A stretch of 32,275 nucleotides of DNA from Streptomyces poriferorum (lineage in GTDB: Bacteria > Actinomycetota > Actinomycetes > Streptomycetales > Streptomycetaceae): the NCBI RefSeq assembly GCF_019399235.1, contig NZ_JAELVH010000037.1, positions 1 through 32,275 on the forward strand, in the 5' to 3' direction. Under the pieces are notes generated by a model. The model made no database searches. It was not told the DNA's origin and saw only the letters and a program-made list of their open reading frames with translations. Positions 27,009 through 32,275 of this stretch are shown here, one piece after another. Each line of letters opens with the position of its first letter. Position 1 is the stretch's first letter. Position numbers and translations under genes: made by a program.

Positions 27009-27773
27009 TCACGATCCGACCGTCAGCGCGCTCGTGCGGGCGCGGATCAGGTCGAGGACCGGGGCCACATGGGAGTCGAGGAAGAAGTGGCCGCCGGGGA
27101 ACACCTGCAGCTCGAACGACGCCGTGGTGTGCTCGCGCCATGCGGCCGCCTCGTCGGCCGTCACCTGTTGATCGGTGTCACCGACGAGCGCCACGATGTC
27201 CAGGCCGAGCGGCGGCCCCGGCCGGTAGCGGTAGGTCTCCGCGGCCTTGTAGTCGCTGCGGATCGCCGGAAGGATCATGCGCAGGATCTCGGGATCGCCG
27301 AGCACCGCGGCATCGGTGCCGCTCAGCTGGGTGATGTCGGCGATGAGGCGGTCGTCGTCCGCCAGATGCACGCGCTCGTCCCGCACCCGGGAGGGCGCCC
27401 GGCGGCCGGAGGCGAACAGCGTCCCCGGTGATGTCCCAGCGGCCTCCAGCCGGCGGGCCACCTCGAACGCGAGCGTGGCTCCCATGCTGTGGCCGAACAG
27501 GGTCAGGGGCAGGTCCTTCCAGGGGCCCAGCTCCTCCACCACGAGGTCGGCCAGCTCCTCGATGTCCTCGACGCAGGGCTCCTGCCTCCGGTCCTGGCGG
27601 CCCGGGTACTGGATCGCGAGAACGTCGATCGCCGGGGACAGCGCACGCGACACCGGGAAGTAGTAGGTGGCCGATCCGCCCGCGTGCGGGAAACAGACCA
27701 GGCGGGTGCGGGCCTCGGGTGCCGGATGGAAACGCCGGATCCAGGGTCCGGTCTCCCGTGAGTCGTCCGTCAT
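27009..27773 (-). CDS. Type II thioesterase (editing thioesterase of PKS/NRPS)
   Basis: A 254-residue alpha/beta hydrolase that removes aberrant acyl groups from carrier proteins. It has the FPHAGGSATYYFP motif near residue 28 (oxyanion region of TEII and GrsT-like enzymes), nucleophile S96 in GHSMGA, an acidic residue in VGDTDQQV (D199 or D201) and H229 in GGHFFLD. Residues after S96 form the lid of this family. A purine-rich AGAAGGA lies about 12 nt before the ATG. It is the last gene of the acc operon, 94 bp after the epsilon subunit, and is followed by a strong terminator. Its presence argues for an assembly-line pathway with carrier proteins beyond the right edge of the window. Confidence 0.94.
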   Translation of the reverse strand: MTDDSRETGPWIRRFHPAPEARTRLVCFPHAGGSATYYFPVSRALSPAIDVLAIQYPGRQDRRQEPCVEDIEELADLVVEELGPWKDLPLTLFGHSMGATLAFEVARRLEAAGTSPGTLFASGRRAPSRVRDERVHLADDDRLIADITQLSGTDAAVLGDPEILRMILPAIRSDYKAAETYRYRPGPPLGLDIVALVGDTDQQVTADEAAAWREHTTASFELQVFPGGHFFLDSHVAPVLDLIRARTSALTVGS

Positions 27774-27793
27774 CAGTGCTCTACATCCTTCTT

Positions 27794-27829
27794 CTGCGGG
27801 TGTGACTGCGGGTGTGACTGCGACTGTGG
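27794..27829 (+). repeat. 12-bp tandem repeat, two exact copies plus one degenerate
   Basis: CTGCGGGTGTGA at 27794-27805 and 27806-27817, then CTGCGACTGTGG at 27818-27829. It lies in the 94-bp gap between the epsilon subunit and thioesterase genes, just before the thioesterase RBS. Probably replication slippage. Confidence 0.7.
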
Positions 27830-27867
27830 CCGTCGGGCCGGGGCCGGCGGGGGCCGGCGCCCTCGCC

Positions 27868-28101
27868 TCATCGTGCCGCCCAGCTTCCGGGCGACCGGTA
27901 GTGAAGCGGCGCGCTCCACCGGGGCGCCACGCCCCGGCCGGTTTTCGGGCAGTCCGCCGGGGCGCGGCGCAGGCTCAGCAGCGCGGCGGTCACCGCGGCG
28001 ATCTCCTCGGCGGACGGCACACCGCCGAGGAAGCGCAGCGCCGGTCCGGTGCGGTCCGGGTCCGCGGCTCCGGACACGGGGGAGCAGGCAGCAGTGGTCA
28101 T
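27868..28101 (-). CDS. Acyl-CoA carboxylase epsilon subunit
   Basis: A 77-residue small subunit of actinobacterial acyl-CoA carboxylase, which stimulates the complex by joining alpha and beta parts. It shows the family features: RFLGGVPSAEEIAAVTAALLSL near residue 25, and a C-terminal tail with W-x-n-Y/W aromatic residues (WSAPLHYRSPGSWAAR). ATG 28101 is preferred, with GAGGAG about 11 nt upstream; a GTG at 28113 would sit directly on that site. It lies 24 bp after the beta subunit stop, in the same operon. Confidence 0.85.
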   Translation of the reverse strand: MTTAACSPVSGAADPDRTGPALRFLGGVPSAEEIAAVTAALLSLRRAPADCPKTGRGVAPRWSAPLHYRSPGSWAAR

Positions 28102-28125
28102 GGGTCCGGTCACTCCTCACAGGGC

Positions 28126-29736
28126 TCAGGTCGGGGGGTTGCCGTGCTTGCGGGCCGGGACGGGCGCGTCCTTGGTCCGCAGCATCGCCAGGGAACGCAC
28201 CAGCACCGCGCGGGTCTCGGCCGGATCGATCACGTCGTCGACCAGGCCGCGCTCGGCCGCGTAGTACGGGTGCATCAGCTCCTGCTGGTACTCCTTGATC
28301 CGCTGCTCGCGGGCCGCCGCGGGATCCGGCGCGGCGGCGATCTCCCGGCGGAAGACGATGTTCGCCGCGCCCTGCGCGCCCATCACCGCGATCTCGTTGG
28401 TCGGCCACGCGAAGGACAGGTCGGCTCCGATGGAACGTGAGTCCATCACGATGTAGGCCCCGCCGTACGCCTTGCGCAGGATGACCTGGACACGGGGGAC
28501 CGTCGCGTCGCAGTAGGCGTAGAGCAGCTTCGCGCCGTGCCGGATGATGCCCTGGTGCTCCTGGTCGGTGCCCGGCAGGAAGCCCGGCACGTCGACCAGT
28601 GTGATCAGGGGGATGCTGAACGCGTCGCAGGTCTGGACGAACCGCGCCGCCTTCTCCGAGGCGTGGATGTCCAGCACCCCGGCCTGCGAGGCGGGCTGGT
28701 TCGCCACGATGCCGACCGTGTGGCCGTCCAGCCGGGCGAGCGCGCAGATGATGTTGGTGGCCCACCGCGCGTGTACCTCGAAGAAGTCCTCGTCATCGAC
28801 GATCTCCCGGATCACCGCGCGCATGTCGTACGACTGGTTGGCATGATGCGGCACCAGGCTCAGCAGCGCCTCGCACCGCCGGTCCGCAGGGTCGTCGGTC
28901 GGTGCCTCGGGCGGGAGTTCGCGGTTGTTCGCGGGCAGCAGGGAGAGCAGGTGCCTGACTTCGTCCAGGCACTCCGCCTCGTCGTCGTACACGAAGCCGG
29001 CCGCGCCGGAGACCGTCCCGTGGACCTCCGCGCCGCCGAGCTGCTCGTGCGTCACGCGTTCGTTGGTGACGGCCTGGACCACGTCCGGTCCGGTGATGTA
29101 CATCTGCGAGATGTCCCGCACCATGAAGACGAAATCGGTGAGCGCCGGCGAGTAGGTGGCACCGCCCGCGCACGGTCCGAGGATCACGCTGATCTGGGGG
29201 ATCACCCCGGAGGCCCGCACATTGCGGCGGAAGATCCCGCCGTATCCGGCGAGCGCCGTCACACCCTCCTGGATCCGGGCCCCGGCACCGTCGCTCAGCC
29301 CCACCAGCGGGGCGCCGGACGAGATCGCCAGGTCCATCACCTTGTGGATCTTCTGCGCGTGCGCCTCGCCCAGCGAGCCGCCGAAGACCCTGAAGTCATG
29401 CGCGTACGCGAACACGGTACGCCCGTGGACCAGGCCCCATCCGGTGATCACCCCGTCCCCGCTCGGCCGCCGGTGCTCCAGGCCGAAGCCCGTGGACCGG
29501 TGCCGCCGCAGCGACTCCACCTCCTGGAACGTCCCCGCGTCGAAGAGCAGCTCCAGCCGCTCGGGAGCGGTCAGCTTGCCCCGCGCGTGCTGCTGTTCCG
29601 TGGAGCGCGGGCCCATTCCCTCGCGCGCCGCACGCTTCAGCTCCGCGGCCTGAGCCACCAGCGAGCTCAGATCGGGCCGGAACTCCGCGGAGTCGTCACC
29701 ACCGTTGTTCGACGGGGCGTCCTGAATCACTGACAT
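28126..29736 (-). CDS. Acyl-CoA carboxylase beta (carboxyltransferase) subunit
   Basis: A 536-residue biotin-dependent carboxyltransferase of the AccB/PccB family, moving CO2 from carboxybiotin to an acyl-CoA to supply malonyl-CoA-type extender units. It contains the N- and C-terminal crotonase-fold halves, with oxyanion glycines in GPCAGGATYSPAL and AYGGAYIVMDSRSIGADL, and the WPTNEIAVMGAQGAANI signature. The specificity position reads Ile (about I429, GGAYIVM) where propionyl-CoA enzymes have Asp, which suggests acetyl-CoA preference (known from AccB/PccB work in S. coelicolor; applied by inference). No alpha (biotin carboxylase/BCCP) gene is in the window, so a housekeeping alpha subunit must be shared. 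Start ATG 29736 (GGGTGG 4 nt upstream); an ATG at 29748 is possible. Confidence 0.95.
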   Translation of the reverse strand: MSVIQDAPSNNGGDDSAEFRPDLSSLVAQAAELKRAAREGMGPRSTEQQHARGKLTAPERLELLFDAGTFQEVESLRRHRSTGFGLEHRRPSGDGVITGWGLVHGRTVFAYAHDFRVFGGSLGEAHAQKIHKVMDLAISSGAPLVGLSDGAGARIQEGVTALAGYGGIFRRNVRASGVIPQISVILGPCAGGATYSPALTDFVFMVRDISQMYITGPDVVQAVTNERVTHEQLGGAEVHGTVSGAAGFVYDDEAECLDEVRHLLSLLPANNRELPPEAPTDDPADRRCEALLSLVPHHANQSYDMRAVIREIVDDEDFFEVHARWATNIICALARLDGHTVGIVANQPASQAGVLDIHASEKAARFVQTCDAFSIPLITLVDVPGFLPGTDQEHQGIIRHGAKLLYAYCDATVPRVQVILRKAYGGAYIVMDSRSIGADLSFAWPTNEIAVMGAQGAANIVFRREIAAAPDPAAAREQRIKEYQQELMHPYYAAERGLVDDVIDPAETRAVLVRSLAMLRTKDAPVPARKHGNPPT

Positions 29737-29841
29737 GGTCCCACCCATCCAAGGCTCGACGGTGCGCGGTGGCTGCTCGCACCGGCGCCAGAATCGGGAT
29801 AACCGTTCCTCATTGAAGACCCGGTGCGATCCCCGTGCCCT

Positions 29842-30103
29842 CCCCTAAGTTGTCCGGCACCCCCCTAGGCCCTGTCGGGCCCGGGCCGGCCGGATCCGAA
29901 CAAAAGGCCCCCCGACAGGCATCGCCGCCTCACGGCCCGCGGACCGGCTCCCGCCCGCCGCCGCTCCGGACCCAGGACCCTTAGGGGCTCTACGGGGCCT
30001 CGCCGGGTGGAGGGGAAGTGCCTTTACACCGCCCGGGCGACGGTGCGCCGAGCGTCCAACGCGAATGGCTGTCAACGGAATTGGGACTCGCGAACCTTAG
30101 GGG
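29842..30103. promoter_or_regulatory. Divergent control region with four CTTAGGGG-type boxes
   Basis: Within the 472-bp gene-free gap 29737-30208, CTTAGGGG reads towards the carboxylase at 29849-29842 and towards the acyltransferase at 29980-29987 and 30096-30103. A variant, CCTAGGGG, reads towards the carboxylase at 29869-29862. The outermost boxes lie 113 bp from each start codon (29736 and 30209). The two carboxylase-side boxes start 20 bp apart. A 9-bp inverted repeat CCTGTCGGG / CCCGACAGG (29871-29879 and 29911-29919) lies between the box groups. I saw these octamers nowhere else in the window. They are likely operators of a pathway activator, the LAL protein being the best local candidate (inference). 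I recognise no clear -35/-10 pair, and there is no credible gene in the gap. Confidence 0.65.
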
Positions 30104-30208
30104 TTTTGGCGGTGGCGGGCAGACCTCAGCCTGGATCCCGACCGGTTCGGAAACGAAGCGCCCGACGGGCTGATCGCTCCGGAACGACGTGCTGAAGGGC
30201 AGGACACC

Positions 30209-31156
30209 ATGAGACACGACTTCCGCACCGGCGGTGCGCTGGTCTTCCCCGGCATGAGCCCCACACGCTTCCAGGACTCGGCCAAGTTCATGCTGATCAA
30301 CCCGGTGGCCCGGCGGCTCGTCGCCGAGGCCGACGACGCGCTCGGCTACTCGCTCGTCGACCGCTACCGCGACACCGAGGGTGACTACAGCGAATACGCG
30401 CAGGTCGCCTTCCTCGTCAACTGCCTGGCCCTCGCCGACTGGGCGCAGGACCGGTTCGACCCGCAGCCCGCGCTCTGCGTCGGCCCCAGCTTCGGCGGAA
30501 AGACCGCGGCGGCCCACACCGGCGTCCTGGACTTCGCCGACGCGGTCCGCCTGACCGCCGGCTGGGCCAGGCTCCTGGAGTCCTGGTTCGCCGAGAACCA
30601 CCGCGACGTCGTCACCCACTCGTTCACCCGCGTCCCGCGTCCCGAACTGGACCGCGTGCTCGCCGAACTCGACGAGCGCGGCGAGTGGTACGAGATCGCC
30701 TGCCACGTCGACGAGGACTTCTACATGGTGTCGCTGCGCGAGACCGTGCTGGAGTGGCTCGGCAAGCGGCTGCGTTCGGTCGGCGGCCTGCCGCTCTACA
30801 CGATGCGTCCGCCCATGCACGCGAGCGTCTTCGCCCCCCTGCGCCGGCGGGCCGAGGAAGAACTCTTCGCCCCGCTGACCTTCCACGATCCCCGGATACC
30901 GGTCGTCGCCGACCAGGACGGCACCGTGCTGACCACGGGCGACGAGGTCCGCACCATGCTGCTGGACGGCTTCGTCCGTCCGGTCCGCTGGCCCGCCGTC
31001 GTCGACGCCCTGCGCCGCCACGGTGTCGGCAAGCTGTACGTCGCGGGACCGGACAGCCTTTTCGGCCGCGTTCCCGTCACCACCGGGAACTTCGACGTCG
31101 TCGCCGTGGACCCGAGGACGGCGCTCCAGCCCGTCCGCCGCAGCCTCGCCGCCTGA
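30209..31156 (+). CDS. Atypical malonyl-transferase-fold acyltransferase (FabD-like)
   Basis: A 315-residue stand-alone protein aligning end to end with ACP S-malonyltransferase (FabD). The Ser-His dyad is kept: S94 in GPSFGG and H204 in PPMHASVF, 110 residues apart as in FabD (S92/H201). Three other active-site positions differ: the Gln of VFPGQ is M16 (VFPGM), the His before the Ser is P93, and the Arg that binds the malonyl carboxylate (FabD R117, 25 residues after the Ser) is W119 in VRLTAGWA. Loss of that Arg argues against a free-carboxylate substrate and for a monocarboxylic acyl group, for hydrolase activity, or for a non-catalytic role. RBS GAAGGG (30194-30199). First gene of a plus-strand operon with the TIM-barrel and P450 genes. 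The fold is sure; substrate unknown. Confidence 0.85.
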   Translation: MRHDFRTGGALVFPGMSPTRFQDSAKFMLINPVARRLVAEADDALGYSLVDRYRDTEGDYSEYAQVAFLVNCLALADWAQDRFDPQPALCVGPSFGGKTAAAHTGVLDFADAVRLTAGWARLLESWFAENHRDVVTHSFTRVPRPELDRVLAELDERGEWYEIACHVDEDFYMVSLRETVLEWLGKRLRSVGGLPLYTMRPPMHASVFAPLRRRAEEELFAPLTFHDPRIPVVADQDGTVLTTGDEVRTMLLDGFVRPVRWPAVVDALRRHGVGKLYVAGPDSLFGRVPVTTGNFDVVAVDPRTALQPVRRSLAA

Positions 31157-31272
31157 GCGGGGCCGGGGCACCCCGGACCCGACGCACCTCCGGTGGGACG
31201 CGCCCAGGCCGGCGCCGCGCCCCTGCCGCCTGCACCAGGACCGGCCGAGGACTTTCGAGTGAGAGGTACACC

Positions 31273-32136
31273 ATGACCCTTCTGACCAGGACCGACCTGG
31301 GATTCGCCTATCTGCAGCTGACCGGGTCGGTCTGGCAGGAGCCGGTGCGGTACACACTGGAGGAACGCCTGGCGGCGCTGGCCGAGAACAACTGTGTCTC
31401 GATGGGCATGAGCGTCGAGGAACTGGAGACGTTCCTCGCCGACCACTCGGCGGACAAGCTGCGCGGCCTGCTCTCCGAATACGGGGTCCGGCTGCACGAG
31501 CTGGAGGTCCTGTTCGGCTGGAACGCCGGACCGGAGGAGAGCGGCCCCGCCCTGGAGTCGGAGACCCGCCTCTTCGAGCTGGCCGTGCTGGCCGGCATTC
31601 CCACCGTCAAGTCCTGCGCCGTGTACCCGACCGGTGTCGAGATGCCCCCCACCGAGGTCCTCGCCGAGCGCTTCGGCGCGATGTGCGACCGTGCGGCCGC
31701 CCGCGGGCTGGACGTCTCCCTCGAAGCCATGGCCGTGATGCCCGGCTTCACCTACCAGGTCGCCTCCGACGTCATCGTCGCCGCCGACCGCCCCAACGCC
31801 GGTCTGCTCATCGACATGTGGCACCTCTTCCGCGACCCGACGGGCCTCGGCGCGGTCGACCAGCTCACGGGCGCGCAGATCGCCGGCGTGGAGTTCGGGG
31901 ACGCCCCGAGCACCCCGTCCCCCGACGTCATGAACGAGGTCCTCAGCGGCCGGCTGCTGCCCGGCGACGGCGACTGCGACATCACCGGGCTGCTGCGCAC
32001 GCTGGACGCCAAGGGCGTCGACGTCACCCCGTCCGCGGAGGTCCTCTCCGCAGACCTGCGGGCGCTGCCGCTCAGCGAGAGCATCGCCCGCACCGCCGCC
32101 GCCGTACGCGCCTGCCTCGAGAAGGCCCGTGGCTGA
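31273..32136 (+). CDS. Sugar phosphate isomerase/epimerase-like TIM barrel protein
   Basis: A 287-residue protein of the xylose-isomerase-like AP-endonuclease 2 fold. The expected metal-ligand pattern is visible: E151 (DVSLEAMAVMP), D181 and H184 (NAGLLIDMWHLFRD), and an acidic strand end VEFGDAP (about 206-212). Members include IolE/IolI-type dehydratases and isomerases, hydroxypyruvate isomerase and ketose epimerases. In biosynthetic clusters, relatives catalyse isomerisation, dehydration or aldol-type steps on non-sugar substrates. The ATG has GAGAGG (31261-31266) 6 nt upstream. It lies 116 bp after the acyltransferase and 49 bp before the P450, all on one strand, so it probably tailors a pathway intermediate. 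The reaction cannot be read from the sequence. Confidence 0.85.
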   Translation: MTLLTRTDLGFAYLQLTGSVWQEPVRYTLEERLAALAENNCVSMGMSVEELETFLADHSADKLRGLLSEYGVRLHELEVLFGWNAGPEESGPALESETRLFELAVLAGIPTVKSCAVYPTGVEMPPTEVLAERFGAMCDRAAARGLDVSLEAMAVMPGFTYQVASDVIVAADRPNAGLLIDMWHLFRDPTGLGAVDQLTGAQIAGVEFGDAPSTPSPDVMNEVLSGRLLPGDGDCDITGLLRTLDAKGVDVTPSAEVLSADLRALPLSESIARTAAAVRACLEKARG

Positions 32137-32185
32137 GAGCGCCGCCCCCTACCCACCGAGCGCAGAGACCTCTGGAGAAGGAACC

Positions 32186-32275
32186 ATGTCCGATCTCGTC
32201 GACGCATGTCCGCACGCCCAGCCCCGCCCGTTCCCCCTGGAGCGCACCGGCTGCCCCCTGGACCCCGCACCGGAG
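32186..32275 (+). CDS. Cytochrome P450, N-terminal fragment cut by the window edge
   Basis: The first 30 codons of an ORF running off the right end. The start of translation at ATG 32186 is backed by GGAGAAGG about 5 nt upstream. The segment PFPLERTGCPLDPAPE is the typical N-terminal leader of Streptomyces class I P450s (consensus of the type FPFxRxCPFxPPPEY), preceded by a short Cys/His-containing tail. Heme-binding and I-helix regions lie outside, so the call rests on this motif alone. It would be the third gene of the acyltransferase operon and perform an oxidative tailoring step. Confidence 0.7.
   Translation, partial: MSDLVDACPHAQPRPFPLERTGCPLDPAPE

Noticed and set aside
27773..28765. 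A 330-codon minus-strand ORF over the epsilon and beta subunit genes
   Set aside because: Out of frame with both recognised subunits, and Arg/Gly-rich without motifs.
29871..29919. CCTGTCGGG / CCCGACAGG inverted repeat as a terminator
   Set aside because: The 31-nt loop and position upstream of both divergent genes do not fit a terminator; kept only as a possible regulatory element.
29845..30075. A 76-codon ORF in the acc/acyltransferase spacer
   Set aside because: Arg/Pro/Gly-rich with no RBS, and it overlaps the CTTAGGGG boxes; better read as control region.

Overview
The window is high-GC actinobacterial DNA, almost certainly a Streptomyces chromosome. The evidence is the strong GC bias at third codon positions, frequent GTG/TTG starts, GGAGG-type ribosome binding sites, and family content (GlgP with DUF3417, GlgX, paired L,D-transpeptidase lipoproteins, an acyl-CoA carboxylase epsilon subunit, a LAL regulator). 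No rRNA, tRNA, CRISPR array, transposase or integrase was seen.

Left part (about 1-19.7 kb) looks like conserved chromosome. Alpha-glucan phosphorylase (glgP) is followed by a secreted alginate-lyase-family protein with a clear promoter and operator. Next come a secreted M4 zinc protease with a C-terminal P-domain and a heterodimeric ABC exporter (two translationally coupled half-transporters, one with a degenerate ATP site). A four-gene cassette follows (ABC ATPase, ABC-2 permease, histidine kinase, response regulator), which resembles self-controlled drug or lipid export modules. Then come the glycogen debranching enzyme glgX and, divergent from it, two tandem paralogous L,D-transpeptidase lipoproteins. 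From memory, the order resembles the glgP-to-glgX neighbourhood of Streptomyces coelicolor; this was not checked.

Right part (about 19.7 kb to the end) looks like the edge of a polyketide-type biosynthetic gene cluster that continues beyond the window. On the minus strand lie a LuxR-type regulator, an Sfp-type phosphopantetheinyl transferase overlapping a metallophosphoesterase, and a 907-residue LAL activator. A TetR regulator diverges from the LAL gene. A stand-alone PqqD-like protein, a type II thioesterase, and acyl-CoA carboxylase epsilon and beta subunits follow on the minus strand. From a 470-bp divergent control region the plus strand carries a highly atypical malonyl-transferase-fold acyltransferase, a sugar-isomerase-like TIM barrel protein, and the first 30 codons of a cytochrome P450. 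The likely division of labour is malonyl-CoA supply (carboxylase), carrier-protein activation (PPTase), editing (thioesterase), acyl loading (acyltransferase) and oxidation (P450), under several regulators. No ketosynthase or NRPS is visible, so the product class is inferred.

The most notable signals are these. (1) The acyltransferase keeps the catalytic Ser/His but replaces three other conserved active-site residues, including Arg to Trp at the carboxylate-binding position. (2) CTTAGGGG occurs three times, with one CCTAGGGG variant, in the divergent control region, and exact copies lie 113 bp from both start codons. (3) A PqqD/RRE-fold protein sits in a polyketide context with no visible precursor peptide. 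(4) Three regulatory repeat arrays lie next to regulator genes: 11/22-bp-phased TTTACT heptamers, a 20-bp-phased 14-bp repeat, and a TAGAC/GTCTA operator cluster.
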